Counted from the first letter of the stretch, positions 17,271 through 27,385 are shown. The stretch is DNA of 64,000 bases from Lachnospiraceae bacterium (GCA_015056925.1 SVFJ01000004.1:1-64000), one strand, 5' to 3'. Notes: a model not told the origin generated them from the letters alone. Numbers and translations are program-made.

Positions 17271-20200
17271 TTACTTCTTCTTCACAACACTTATCTTCTC
17301 AAAGATTCCACCGGCGTATCCATTGCCTGATGCCTCGAAGGTAATCGTAATCTTATCCTTACCCTCTACCATTTTGGCCGGTATCTCATAGTATACGTCA
17401 TAGAAGTTGTCCGGATTTACATTTTCAAGTACTACTTCCTCTAATACTTCGCCGTCTACGAGGAGAGTGAAGCTTCTGCCTGCGTCACCGCTGAAGTATT
17501 TCACCTTAATGTAGTTGGTGACTGTGTTATCTACTGCCATGTCGTAGCTAAAGTACCCGCCAGCCTCAGCGTGACGATAGTTGAGTCCCTTGTGCATACC
17601 TGTTCCTGATAGGTCTGCCTGCATATTGTGTGAGAACTCATACTGGTCATTTGCTACAGGTAAGCTGTCTATAACTGTGTAAATATCCTCTTCTCCGCTA
17701 TCTGCCACGGTTGATGCATCAGCCAGGTCGAAGTAGATACCATATCTGTTCTGATACTGCTGATAATGCGGTGTAAATACGATATCTCTATCTGTATTTT
17801 TTAATGTGAACTCTAATTTTTCACCTGTTCTTACAAGATTCTCTGTGATATTTCCTAACCAGTCAGCGATTGTGCCGTCTGTAATCGTAATGACATCATT
17901 TACCTCTACCTCAAGTGTCGGAATAGTTACATTGACACCTGTTGTGCCTGTCATCATGTCCTCGTTGCCAAGATTTCCACTTAAGACAACCGGACCATAT
18001 TTGAATGCCACCACGTTCTCATTATCCGGTAGGTTATAAGCTACTACCTCCATCGGCATGGTATACTCGATGACATCGCCTTTGTTCCATGTATTGTCAA
18101 GACGAATAAAGCCATTAACTGCCTCTGCTGCCACCTCTGTACCATTAATCATTACAGTTGGCTTACCTGCGCACCAGTCAGGCACGCGAAGCACGATATC
18201 TGCCTGGGTTGTATTACCATTGATTGTTCCTACTATGAATCTTGTTGTATCAGTATTTGGAATATCTGTCTCCTGTGTTAATACAAGGTTCAGTGCCTCA
18301 CTGGTTACCTTTGATGAGGTATATCTGATGACATACACACCAGCTTCATCTTTGTAATAAATACTGTCATTTAACTTAGAGAAATTCTCCATACCTGAGC
18401 CTGTGCAGCACCAGAAATGTGATACTGCCGAGCTGTATACCTTAAAGAAACCGGTTGCCATTGGCTGGAAATAGGTGGTCATACCTGTCTCAGGGTTCTG
18501 TGATGACAGAATCGCATTGATAAAGGTATTTTCATAATAATCTACATACTTACGATTTCCCGTAATCTTGAAAAGCTCTCTGGAAAGCTTAAGCATGTTA
18601 TAAGTGTTACAAGTCTCACAGTTACAGTTGGTTCTTTCTGCATCCAGTACATTTGGCTCACCGAAATGCTCCCACTCACTGTTACCGCCTGTGATGTAAG
18701 TGTGGTTATTTACTACGATTTCCCAGAAATTCTCTGCTACCTGTAAGTAGTACTCCTCGCCAAGTGCCATATATCTGTTCAGGGCACCGATAATCTTTGG
18801 AATCGTTGTATTGGCATGCTTGCCGTTTAACACATCCTGTCCGTTATAAAGGGCATCAAAGAGTGTTATTTCGTCAAAGCTATGTGCTGCTGCCAAATGC
18901 TTCTCTGACTTTGTATGCTTATACAATTGATATAAGCAGTCATTCATTCCGCCATACTCAACATTTAATACTGTTGCCTGTGTTGCCGCAGACCATGTGG
19001 AGGTTCTGGAATATACCCAGTCGCCAAGCTTAGATGCAACTTCTAGCGACTTCTCATTTCCAGCGTTCTCATAGGCATCGATAAGTCCTGCCATGACCTT
19101 ATGCATGGTGTACCACGGTACCCATGTTCCTGCTGTGTTACCCTTCTCTATCTGGAGATAGTGACTCTCCGGGATGGCGGCAAGATAGCCTGTCTCCGGA
19201 TTCTGACACTGCGCCAGACCGTCTACAACTTCATTTACAATTGCAAGTAATTCTTCATCGCCTGTTGTGGCATATGCCTGCGATACCGCTGTCAGGTAAT
19301 GACCAAGGGTGTGTCCCTTGATTGCTGAGTTCTCCCAGCCACCGTATAATGTTGCATCTGACTCGATACCTGCAATATCATAGAAGCCCTTTAATAATCT
19401 GTCTGCCTCTAATAATTTTAAGTAATCAATCTCCTTATCAAAGGCATTGGTTTCATAATCATTTCTAAGCTCTACTTCGCTTAACAGGAAATCCTCTAAA
19501 TTCTCAAATGCCGGCATTGCCTCTACACATACCTCAAAGCTCTTTGTCTTAGTGTTCTTGGCATAGCTAATCTCGGCAGTCAATGTTACCACAGTATCAC
19601 TTTCGCCTGCCGCCGGTCTTGTTACTACACCCTCTGCACTTAGTACCGCTTCATTGGATGAACTCCATGTAATGACACTTCCTGATGCTCCCATACTTGG
19701 AAGTGTAATATTATTCTTCACAGATGTGATAGACATCTGAAGGTTCTCATAGTCATTCTCTACTACCTGTGCACCGTCAAACTCTGCACCATAGCGTGTG
19801 TAAATGGTTACGATATCTGTAGGAGTAAGTGCCTCATTATATATCTCAATCTCATCCATTGCCATTCTTGCAAATCCTCCATTATATCCCGGCGAGTTGA
19901 AGCCGATATACTTGTTGCTCTTCTCATCTACATGAATCTCTGACCGGTTGTTAATATACTGCACATTCTGGGCGATACCATTTCTGTAAATGGCACAGGT
20001 ATGTGTCTCTGAATCATAGGTCACTGCAATATGTACCCACTCATTCTTTGGGAAGAAGGCCTCTCTGCTGCATGACACAAAAATTTCCATCGGCTGTCCC
20101 GCTGACTTACCTACGGAAAGCTTCAATGGTGTATTGTTATCAAGACAGGATAAATACCACCCATCTCCCTGATAGTTTCCGCTTGGCTTGAACCATGTAA

Positions 20201-20615
20201 TAATATGTTCTCCCGCAAGCGTTGTATCTGCCATTATCCATGCAGAAAAGGTCAGCTTGGATGGCTGTAGCTCTCCTGATGTACCAAGGTCAAGATAAGT
20301 GCTCCCGTCAAAGTAAAGTGCCTTACCACTTACCCCAGCCACATATACTGCATCTTTATTGGCTGTTGCATGCAGTCCGTTTCCTGAATTATCATCCGTA
20401 TTGTCTTCAAAAGATAAGCCTACCACCTTAGACGTTGCAAATGCTTCCGCCTTTGGTACTTCTTCTGTCACCACAACGGTTGTTTCCTCTACTGTGCTTT
20501 CCATTGTCGTTTGTTCCTCCTGTTTCATTGTTTCTTCCGGCTTCTTAGCCTTACCGCATCCTGCCACAGCTACCAAAACACTTAGAAGCACTGTTACAAG
20601 AGCGATACATTTCAT
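17271..20615 (-). CDS. GH127-family glycoside hydrolase lipoprotein (beta-L-arabinofuranosidase type)
   Basis: This 1114-residue surface lipoprotein has a signal peptide with lipobox VAVAGC at about residue 20. A LamG-like lectin domain follows (about 60-280), then an atrophied Ig-like domain (about 290-375) and the GH127 catalytic region (about 380-960). A C-terminal carbohydrate-binding-like domain completes it. The zinc/catalytic set of GH127 is visible: CNCETCNTYN (Glu and Cys ligands) and HFWCCTGSG (two Cys, one the nucleophile). GTG at 20636 is in frame, but the ATG at 20615 follows AGGAGAGG. It likely trims arabinose from plant polymers outside the cell. Confidence 0.9.
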   Translation of the reverse strand: MKCIALVTVLLSVLVAVAGCGKAKKPEETMKQEEQTTMESTVEETTVVVTEEVPKAEAFATSKVVGLSFEDNTDDNSGNGLHATANKDAVYVAGVSGKALYFDGSTYLDLGTSGELQPSKLTFSAWIMADTTLAGEHIITWFKPSGNYQGDGWYLSCLDNNTPLKLSVGKSAGQPMEIFVSCSREAFFPKNEWVHIAVTYDSETHTCAIYRNGIAQNVQYINNRSEIHVDEKSNKYIGFNSPGYNGGFARMAMDEIEIYNEALTPTDIVTIYTRYGAEFDGAQVVENDYENLQMSITSVKNNITLPSMGASGSVITWSSSNEAVLSAEGVVTRPAAGESDTVVTLTAEISYAKNTKTKSFEVCVEAMPAFENLEDFLLSEVELRNDYETNAFDKEIDYLKLLEADRLLKGFYDIAGIESDATLYGGWENSAIKGHTLGHYLTAVSQAYATTGDEELLAIVNEVVDGLAQCQNPETGYLAAIPESHYLQIEKGNTAGTWVPWYTMHKVMAGLIDAYENAGNEKSLEVASKLGDWVYSRTSTWSAATQATVLNVEYGGMNDCLYQLYKHTKSEKHLAAAHSFDEITLFDALYNGQDVLNGKHANTTIPKIIGALNRYMALGEEYYLQVAENFWEIVVNNHTYITGGNSEWEHFGEPNVLDAERTNCNCETCNTYNMLKLSRELFKITGNRKYVDYYENTFINAILSSQNPETGMTTYFQPMATGFFKVYSSAVSHFWCCTGSGMENFSKLNDSIYYKDEAGVYVIRYTSSKVTSEALNLVLTQETDIPNTDTTRFIVGTINGNTTQADIVLRVPDWCAGKPTVMINGTEVAAEAVNGFIRLDNTWNKGDVIEYTMPMEVVAYNLPDNENVVAFKYGPVVLSGNLGNEDMMTGTTGVNVTIPTLEVEVNDVITITDGTIADWLGNITENLVRTGEKLEFTLKNTDRDIVFTPHYQQYQNRYGIYFDLADASTVADSGEEDIYTVIDSLPVANDQYEFSHNMQADLSGTGMHKGLNYRHAEAGGYFSYDMAVDNTVTNYIKVKYFSGDAGRSFTLLVDGEVLEEVVLENVNPDNFYDVYYEIPAKMVEGKDKITITFEASGNGYAGGIFEKISVVKKK

Positions 20616-20897
20616 ACGTACATTTCCTCTCCTCACTTATATAACCTCCCTTATGCCCGTTTGCGGGACTTTCTGCCTTTAGCATACCCTTTCAGGAACA
20701 CAAAAGTAAATTCTTATACATTCGAATAAGTGTGAAAAGTTCAGATATTGAAAATCAAATGGTTTTACACCTATTTCTTATCTTTTTATTTATTTTTCTA
20801 CATTTTAAAGTCCTTTTGTTCTTTTTTGCAGTTGATAAACATGTTATACTTAATCTACAAATAATGTAAATCGTTAGAAAAGGTGTGATTTTGTTAT

Positions 20898-21749
20898 ATG
20901 AAGCTATTTAAATTCAACTCTGCCACTCCATTTCAATACAATTTTGCCGGGAAGTTTACTTCACCCAATTCCGAGTGGATGCATCTGACCAGACAACTCT
21001 ATGATTTTGAACTTTTTGTAGTAACTGAGGGTGTATTATATATTGCTGCCAATGATTCTGAATATGTCATTGAAAAGGGGCATTATCTTTTGATGCCTCC
21101 AACCTTGAAGCAGCATGGCTACAAGTCCGGGGACTGCGCCTTCTACTGGGCGCATTTCTATCCCAACAGCGCTTATGATATCCTAGAGCCGGATACCCAG
21201 TCCGTGGAGCACGACTCTATCTCCATTACGATACCTGAGTATGGAGAGCTACAGTCCATTGAGCGAATGGTAGTTCTGATGAAGCAGCTTCAGGATTCAG
21301 ACCGCCGTTATGGTATGCGCTGTCTGAACAATTTCAATATCTCTGCCATTTTATCTGAGCTGAGTGCCCAGTCCTACATAGACCGCAGATATCATAATTC
21401 TGATAACAGCAGCCAGCTTTATAATGATATCGTGGATTATATTACGCTGAACATCTGTACCAATCTGAAGGTTGCGGATATTGCGGATTATTTTGGCTAC
21501 AATGAGAAATACCTGACTACCTACTTCCGCAAATGGTCCAAGGTTTCCATCAAGCAATTTATCATGCAAACAAAGATGGACCACGCAAAGGCTGAGCTTA
21601 CGGAGACCAATCACTCAGTCTCCCAGATTGGCTACAATATCGGCTATGGCGACCCGCATAACTTCACCAATGCATTTAAAAAAGTCACCGGACTTACGCC
21701 CAGTGACTATCGTGACAGCTATTCAAAGCGTCGATTATTTCATCAGTAA
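20898..21749 (+). CDS. AraC-family transcriptional regulator
   Basis: The 283-residue protein has an N-terminal cupin-like sensing domain (about 20-110, LLMPPTLKQHGYKSG) and a C-terminal double HTH (about 185-280). The HTH contains VADIADYFGYNEKYLTTYFR and a late ISQIGYNIGYGDPHNFTNAF-type second helix pair. AAAAGGTGTG gives the ribosome binding site. It is divergent from the GH127 gene with 280 bases between, so it probably senses a sugar and controls that gene. Its stop directly abuts the end of the convergent nadE. Confidence 0.9.
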   Translation: MKLFKFNSATPFQYNFAGKFTSPNSEWMHLTRQLYDFELFVVTEGVLYIAANDSEYVIEKGHYLLMPPTLKQHGYKSGDCAFYWAHFYPNSAYDILEPDTQSVEHDSISITIPEYGELQSIERMVVLMKQLQDSDRRYGMRCLNNFNISAILSELSAQSYIDRRYHNSDNSSQLYNDIVDYITLNICTNLKVADIADYFGYNEKYLTTYFRKWSKVSIKQFIMQTKMDHAKAELTETNHSVSQIGYNIGYGDPHNFTNAFKKVTGLTPSDYRDSYSKRRLFHQ

Positions 21750-22490
21750 TTATTCCGGTTGATAAGGGAAGACCGGCATCAGCTCCAGCTTGAAGCGGCT
21801 TCTCTTATACATCGTATCTATCTTATTCTTAATTGCTTCATCTTCGCATACGCCTGTACGGATATACTTGTCCAGTGTGGCATAAGTAAAGCCAAGATTA
21901 TCCTCGTCTGTCTTGCCACACAATCCGTCAATCGGTGTCTTATTTACAAGATTTTCAGGTAAACCTAATACTGCACCAATCTCAATAACCTCCGCAACGG
22001 TCAAAAGTGACAACGGACTGAAATCGCCTGCCGCGTCACCATATCTGGTTGAATAGCCTACCCAATCCTCTGACAGATTACAGGTATTCACTACTCTTCC
22101 GTTATGGCTCTGGCTCACCGCATACAGAGTTGACATACGGATTCGAGGCGGAAGGTTGATTCTGCTCTGGTCAGACTCAGGAATCCCTGCCTTCTTTAGT
22201 TCCTCTTCGATTCCCTGTACTGCCTTCAAAATATTAATCTCATAGCTCTTGATTCCAAGGTGCTCCACAAGCTGTCTTGCACAATCTATATCGTGCTGCT
22301 CTCCCTTTGGCATCAAAACTCCAATTACTCTGTCTTTTCCTAATGCCTCCACACACAAAGCAGCTGCTACTGAGCTGTCCTTTCCACCCGAAATACCAAT
22401 TACTGCGTTACAATCTGCGCCGTTCTTTGCGAAAAAATCTCGAATCCACGCAACACAATCATCCTTAACCTTCTTTGCATCAAAACTCAT
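21750..22490 (-). CDS. nadE: NAD+ synthase
   Basis: It converts deamido-NAD to NAD+ with ATP and ammonia. The 246-residue protein has the PP-loop GISGGKDSSVAAALCVEALG near residue 28 and the family motifs NTCNLSEDWVGYSTRYGDAA, FSPLSLLTVAEV and GLCGKTDEDNLGFTY. It has no nitrilase domain, so it is the ammonia-dependent short form. It is divergent from dpaA and convergent with the AraC gene; their ends abut at 21749/21750. Confidence 0.94.
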   Translation of the reverse strand: MSFDAKKVKDDCVAWIRDFFAKNGADCNAVIGISGGKDSSVAAALCVEALGKDRVIGVLMPKGEQHDIDCARQLVEHLGIKSYEINILKAVQGIEEELKKAGIPESDQSRINLPPRIRMSTLYAVSQSHNGRVVNTCNLSEDWVGYSTRYGDAAGDFSPLSLLTVAEVIEIGAVLGLPENLVNKTPIDGLCGKTDEDNLGFTYATLDKYIRTGVCEDEAIKNKIDTMYKRSRFKLELMPVFPYQPE

Positions 22491-22564
22491 AATATACGCT
22501 CCTCCTTCTCATTCTTATCTATTAAAATAGTCTTAATTGGCATAGTCTGTCAAGCCTATTTCCT

Positions 22565-22592
22565 CACCATGCGTATTTTTCTGCATATAATA
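22565..22592 (+). promoter_or_regulatory. Possible sigma-K-type promoter of dpaAB-asnB
   Basis: CATATAATA at 22584-22592 matches the sigma-K -10 pattern CATAnnnTA, and an AC at 22566-22567 lies 16 bases upstream. In Bacillus the equivalent genes are made in the mother cell under sigma-K. The motif is short, so this is suggestive only. Transcription would start near 22600, just before the dpaA ATG. Confidence 0.45.
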
Positions 22593-22624
22593 AAGAAAAA
22601 TTGCATTTAGTAAGGAATCCCTCA

Positions 22625-23485
22625 ATGAAATGTTCGCAGTATGATTATGCCGTAATCGGCGGGGATATGCGACAGGTATATCTGGCAGAGCAGCTTGCGC
22701 TCCTTCCCGGCCGTATTATTTATTATGCTCTTGAGAAAACTCCCGACAGATGCACAAAAGCCACTTCTTTGGAAAATGCAATCCGCTCCTGCGACTGCGT
22801 AATTGGTCCGATTCCGCTTTGTCAGAACGGCTCCTTTTTGAAGCAGACTGTATCAGAGAATGATTTTACACTTGATTTTATACTCAATATTATGAAGCCG
22901 GGGCAAACTTTTTATGCGGGTTGTATCCCCGAAAGCTTTCTAAAAGGCGCAAAAGAAAAAGGCATATATGCCTACGACCTGATGCAAAACAACACACTTG
23001 CCATCTACAATACACTTGCCACTGCTGAGGGTGCTATCTGCGAGGCAATTCTGAGAAGTCCTCGTAATCTGCACCACAGCAAATGTGCAGTTCTTGGCTA
23101 TGGACGCTGTGGACGTACATTAACCAAATATCTGCGTGGTATGTCCTGCCATGTATCCGTCTACTCTACCGAAGAAGAAGAACGCTGTTGGGCCGATATC
23201 GTTGCCGATTATGCTCTGCCACTTGATGATTTCGGCGAGAGAGGCAATGAATTTGACTTTATTTTCAATACCATACCTGCCCTTGTCCTTACCGACAAAC
23301 AGCTTCGAAAATTGAAATCCTCTGTTACAATTATTGACATTGCATCAGCACCGGGCGGTATTGATTATGAAGCTGCTGCCCGTTTAGGCGTAAATGCTTC
23401 CCTTTGCCTTGCGCTTCCCGGAAAATACTCTCCCGAGTCCTGCGCTACAGCCATCAAAAAAATAATAACCATGAATAAAATATAG
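22625..23485 (+). CDS. dpaA: Dipicolinate synthase subunit A
   Basis: With DpaB it makes dipicolinic acid, the calcium-binding core compound of endospores, in the mother cell. The 286-residue protein starts with the family segment YAVIGGDMRQVYLAEQL and has a Rossmann motif AVLGYGRCGRTLTKYLRG near residue 155, followed by FDFIFNTIPALV and SAPGGIDYEAA. An in-frame ATG at 22601 lacks a ribosome binding site; AAGGA precedes 22625. dpaB follows 11 bases later, making this a spore-formation operon. Confidence 0.93.
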   Translation: MKCSQYDYAVIGGDMRQVYLAEQLALLPGRIIYYALEKTPDRCTKATSLENAIRSCDCVIGPIPLCQNGSFLKQTVSENDFTLDFILNIMKPGQTFYAGCIPESFLKGAKEKGIYAYDLMQNNTLAIYNTLATAEGAICEAILRSPRNLHHSKCAVLGYGRCGRTLTKYLRGMSCHVSVYSTEEEERCWADIVADYALPLDDFGERGNEFDFIFNTIPALVLTDKQLRKLKSSVTIIDIASAPGGIDYEAAARLGVNASLCLALPGKYSPESCATAIKKIITMNKI

Positions 23486-23496
23486 GAGTGATTACT

Positions 23497-24075
23497 TTGT
23501 CATTATCAGGAAAACATATCGGAATCGCATTTACAGGTTCCTTCTGTACCTTCAAGAGTGCATTTATCGAATTACAAAAGCTACTGGATGAGGGTGCAAC
23601 TGTCCAGACCATCTTTTCCTACAATGCTACATCCGTTAGCAGCCGCTTTGGAAAGGCAGAAGACTTTGTATCAAAAGCCGAGAAGCTAACAGGACTCAAA
23701 CCCATTCTTACCATACCTGACGCAGAGCCTATTGGCCCTCAGAACAATCTTGATATTCTTGTGCTCTTTCCCTGCACAGGTAACACCATTGCCAAGCTTG
23801 CCAACGGCATTACCGACACTCCGACTTTGATGGCTGCCAAGGCGCATCTTCGTAACAATAAACCGCTTTTGATTTCTATTTCCACCAACGACGCTCTCGG
23901 CATGAATATGAAAAATATTGGTCTTCTGATGAACACCAAAAACATATATTTTATTCCTTTTGGGCAAGATAATCCTGAGAAGAAACCCAATTCCATGATT
24001 GCACACACCAAGCTCCTCATACCTTCTATTGAAGCCGCCTTAGAGGGCAGACAATATCAGCCTGTCATTCTTTAG
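23497..24075 (+). CDS. dpaB: Dipicolinate synthase subunit B
   Basis: This 192-residue flavoprotein-fold subunit pairs with DpaA. It begins SLSGKHIGIAFTGSFCTF and has LVLFPCTGNTIAKLANGITD, typical of the SpoVFB/DpaB group. The best start is TTG at 23497, 8 bases after AGGAG; a GTG at 23488 is in frame but overlaps that site. It lies between dpaA and asnB on the plus strand. Confidence 0.93.
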   Translation: MSLSGKHIGIAFTGSFCTFKSAFIELQKLLDEGATVQTIFSYNATSVSSRFGKAEDFVSKAEKLTGLKPILTIPDAEPIGPQNNLDILVLFPCTGNTIAKLANGITDTPTLMAAKAHLRNNKPLLISISTNDALGMNMKNIGLLMNTKNIYFIPFGQDNPEKKPNSMIAHTKLLIPSIEAALEGRQYQPVIL

Positions 24076-24117
24076 TACCGTATTGATACTCATTAATATG
24101 AAAAAGGAGAACAAATC

Positions 24118-25968
24118 ATGTGTGGTATTGCAGGATTTTTTAATCCCAACAAGAACTATAAAACAGAAGAAGCCAAATGGCGTCATATTTTAGAAGAAAT
24201 GAATGAAGCACAGAAAAGGCGCGGACCTGACGGTAGGGGAAGCTACTTGGATTCCTCCTGTGGTCTTGCACACGTACGTCTTGCAATTATTGATTTGAAG
24301 ACAGGTGCACAGCCCCTTATAAAAAACTGTGGCGGAACAGAATATGCTATTGTATTTAATGGTGAAATCTACAATATGAAGGAACTAAAGGCAGAGCTTA
24401 TAGACGAAGGCGCCCATTTTCGTACCAACAGCGATACGGAAGTTATTCTCGAGGGCTATCTGTTACATGGGCAGGATTTTATCAAAAAACTAAATGGTAT
24501 CTTTGCCATTGCCATCCGGGACACGGTTCATGGAAAACTCTTTTTATTCCGTGACAGACTGGGCGTCAAACCTCTCTTCTATACCTTTGTAGGAGATACC
24601 CTGGTATTTGCCTCTGAGCTTAAGGGACTATTTGCATATCCCGATGTGAAGCCTGTCTTGGATAGAGACGGACTATGTGAAATCTTCGCACTCGGTCCTG
24701 CCAAATCTTACGGAAAGGGTGTCTTTAAGAATATTCTCGAGGTGTTACCGGGTCAGTATATTGCGTATGGTTCAAATAGCTGTTCTAAAGACTTCTATTG
24801 GCAGTTAGAAAGCCGTCCTCACGAGGATTCCATGGAGGAAACCATAGAGAAAACTGCTTGGCTTGTACAGGACTCCGTAGAGAAGCAAATGCTTTCGGAT
24901 ATTCCTATCAGTACCTTTTTATCCGGTGGTGTAGACAGCAGTCTGGTTACTGCCATCTGCGCCGATAAACTGCGCAAGGAAGGCCGTGTATTAAATTCCT
25001 TTTCTTTTGATTTTAAGGATAATGACCGTTACTTTCAGGCAAACTCCTTTCAGCCAAGTCAGGACCGCCCTTTTGTAGATAAAATGGTAGCATTTAGCGG
25101 TACAAATCACTACTATCTGGAATGTACCAATCAGGACCAGTACGACTGCCTTTTCAAAGCTGTAGATGCCAGAGACCTGCCATGTATGGCTGATGTAGAA
25201 TCCTCCATGCTCTACTTTTGTTCACAGGTAAGGGATATTAATAAAGTAACTTTGACAGGCGAATGTGCAGATGAAATCTTCGGCGGTTATCCTTGGTTTC
25301 ACAGCAAGGAAGCCTTTGAAACGCCTGCCTTTCCATGGTCAAGAGACATGGCACCACGTCAGGTACTTTTGGATGATAATTTGATTCATGCCCTTCATAT
25401 GGAGGAATATGCCCGTGCCGCTTATGAGAAGACCATCTCCGAAACACCGCTTCTTGCAGAAGATTCTCCTACTGAGAAGCGTCGTCGTGAGATTGCTTAC
25501 CTTAATCTACGTTGGTTCATGGTAACTCTCCTAGACCGTATGGACCGCACCAGCATGTATAACGGTCTGGAAGCTCGTGTGCCTCTTGCCGACCACCGCA
25601 TCTTAGAGTATGTATTTAATGTTCCTTGGGAAATGAAATGTCCTGATGGCATTGTAAAGGGACTGCTTCGCTACGCTAGTGAACGTTTTCTGCCTCACGA
25701 TGTCCTATGGCGTAAGAAAAGTCCATATCCCAAGACCTATGACCCTGCCTATGAGAAATTACTGGCTGATAATTTAAAGGAAGTGCTTGCCGATGCAAAT
25801 TCGCCTATTAGAGCTTTGCTTGATACCAAGAAGGTTCATGCCTTTGTAGATAGTCCTTCTGACTATGGCAAGCCTTGGTATGGACAGCTGATGGCAGGTC
25901 CTCAGATGCTGGCTTATATGTTACAGGTGGAGTATTGGTTGAGGAAGTATCGGATTAAGATTGTGTAA
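24118..25968 (+). CDS. asnB: Glutamine-hydrolysing asparagine synthetase
   Basis: It makes asparagine from aspartate, ATP and glutamine. The 616-residue protein has Cys2 as the amidotransferase nucleophile (MCGIAGFF), RRGPDGRG and AIVFNGEIYN in the glutaminase half. The synthetase PP-loop FLSGGVDSSLVTAIC is near residue 265, followed by LTGECADEIFGGYPW. AAAGGAG precedes the ATG. It follows dpaB by 42 bases and shares its terminator. Cell-envelope amidating AsnB paralogs exist in Firmicutes, so a sporulation-linked role is possible. Confidence 0.92.
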   Translation: MCGIAGFFNPNKNYKTEEAKWRHILEEMNEAQKRRGPDGRGSYLDSSCGLAHVRLAIIDLKTGAQPLIKNCGGTEYAIVFNGEIYNMKELKAELIDEGAHFRTNSDTEVILEGYLLHGQDFIKKLNGIFAIAIRDTVHGKLFLFRDRLGVKPLFYTFVGDTLVFASELKGLFAYPDVKPVLDRDGLCEIFALGPAKSYGKGVFKNILEVLPGQYIAYGSNSCSKDFYWQLESRPHEDSMEETIEKTAWLVQDSVEKQMLSDIPISTFLSGGVDSSLVTAICADKLRKEGRVLNSFSFDFKDNDRYFQANSFQPSQDRPFVDKMVAFSGTNHYYLECTNQDQYDCLFKAVDARDLPCMADVESSMLYFCSQVRDINKVTLTGECADEIFGGYPWFHSKEAFETPAFPWSRDMAPRQVLLDDNLIHALHMEEYARAAYEKTISETPLLAEDSPTEKRRREIAYLNLRWFMVTLLDRMDRTSMYNGLEARVPLADHRILEYVFNVPWEMKCPDGIVKGLLRYASERFLPHDVLWRKKSPYPKTYDPAYEKLLADNLKEVLADANSPIRALLDTKKVHAFVDSPSDYGKPWYGQLMAGPQMLAYMLQVEYWLRKYRIKIV

Positions 25969-25975
25969 TGGTTTT

Positions 25976-26018
25976 AGTTCGGTCGCAACCGAGTCGGTGG
26001 TGACCGAACTATTTTTTT
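25976..26018 (+). terminator. Terminator of dpaAB-asnB
   Basis: AGTTCGGTC (25976-25984) pairs with GACCGAACT (26002-26010), followed by ATTTTTTT. Confidence 0.9.
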
Positions 26019-26047
26019 GTTTACAAGTATATTTTAATAAATTATAA

Positions 26048-26105
26048 TATATGCAAAAAGCATATATTATCTTTGCATATATAAGATATATACTTTTTGC
26101 ATATA
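26048..26105. repeat. Cluster of TGCATATA inverted repeats, possible operator
   Basis: TATATGCAAAAAG (26048-26060) and CTTTTTGCATATA (26093-26105) are perfect inverted copies, with a third partial copy TTTGCATATATAA at 26072-26084. The cluster is 78 bases upstream of the HTH/ankyrin-like gene and could be its binding site or promoter region. Confidence 0.5.
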
Positions 26106-26182
26106 CATTTTGGGGGATAGTAATATAACCCACATTAAAATATCATATTTACAGATAACATTTCGCATAGGAGGAATATATA

Positions 26183-27385
26183 ATGTTCATAGTAGAAAAT
26201 GACAAAAAAATCGGATTATACCTCTCAGAATTAATTACGCAAAAATTCAAATCTGGAAGGCAGTTTTGCAAGGCGTATATCGAACTAACAGGAGTTGAAG
26301 CCGATGATGTGAGTATACAAAAAATGGCAAATCGACTTTCACAAATCAAAAACGGTAATAAATCAATCCAACTCAAGGACCTACAGTACTTTACCCAGCT
26401 CTTAGACGTAACATGTGAACAAATATTAAGCGCTGGAAATTATTTTGTGCCTGATAATGGACGCGTTACCAATTATCAAATATCATTTACCAAAGATGAG
26501 CATTTGTGGGAGCAGTACATTCATAGGGATGATGACCTCATTCTTAACGCCGATGAATACAATAAAACAGTAATTGATTATGCCTTGGAATTCAAAAACT
26601 ATGATTTTCTCAAATATTTAATGGATAATAACTATATTTGGTTTGATAGTGATAATAAAGAGGATTATGCTTTCAGCTTTGGTGCCGGAACTAGCATTGA
26701 AAGAAAAAAGCCTTATGAAACCGATATCTTAAATTCAAGATTAGCAACTCGTGATCAGTTAAGACGTCAAATGATTTCTTTAGCAATCGAAAATGAAGAT
26801 TGGGATATGCTGACAAAGCTTCGAGCCAGGGAAATCCCTCCGCTTTATTTAACCAATTATTGGCCTAGCAACCCTGAAGAGTTTGACGACTACTATGATG
26901 AAAATCTGATTATGCATATCACAACCTCTAACAAATCAGTATTGGACTATTTTTCGGAAGAGTTCACGATTATAAGTAAATTTAATCACGAAAATCACTA
27001 TATGTTTCCGTATATAAGTAATCTACTTGAACAGCTAATAAAGAAAAAGCATTCCTATACTGAAATTATATTAAATCGTTGCATCACACATAATCAAAAT
27101 GCTTACACAAAAATAAACAAACTCATTAGTAAGACTATCAAATATTATGAAAAAGAATACCCTCATTATCCTAAGGATATGATTCTAAAAATGTCATTAG
27201 AGTATTTCTACTTTCATAATAACGGATTCATTATAAGTATCTATGACCCAGTCTCTAGAGATACAGTTATCACAAACATTATTTCCATTAATGCTCAGTC
27301 TCAAAACGCTGATGTCAACCGCCTTATTGATACACTAAATGCTTCATATAACCAAATTATTAACATGAGACCAAGAAAGGGGTAA
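26183..27385 (+). CDS. HTH protein with ankyrin-like helical C-terminus (400 aa), unknown function
   Basis: I do not recognise a named family. The first 85 residues resemble an Xre-type HTH: FKSGRQFCKAYIELTG, MANRLSQIKNGNKSIQLKDL and LLDVTCEQIL. The rest is all-helical with ankyrin-like phrases such as NKTVIDYALEFKNYDFLKYL. AGGAGG precedes the ATG. A 58-residue acidic gene begins 4 bases after its stop, so the two are almost certainly co-expressed. Inverted repeats at 26048-26105 may be its operator. It could sense something through the helical repeats; this is inference. Confidence 0.75.
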   Translation: MFIVENDKKIGLYLSELITQKFKSGRQFCKAYIELTGVEADDVSIQKMANRLSQIKNGNKSIQLKDLQYFTQLLDVTCEQILSAGNYFVPDNGRVTNYQISFTKDEHLWEQYIHRDDDLILNADEYNKTVIDYALEFKNYDFLKYLMDNNYIWFDSDNKEDYAFSFGAGTSIERKKPYETDILNSRLATRDQLRRQMISLAIENEDWDMLTKLRAREIPPLYLTNYWPSNPEEFDDYYDENLIMHITTSNKSVLDYFSEEFTIISKFNHENHYMFPYISNLLEQLIKKKHSYTEIILNRCITHNQNAYTKINKLISKTIKYYEKEYPHYPKDMILKMSLEYFYFHNNGFIISIYDPVSRDTVITNIISINAQSQNADVNRLIDTLNASYNQIINMRPRKG

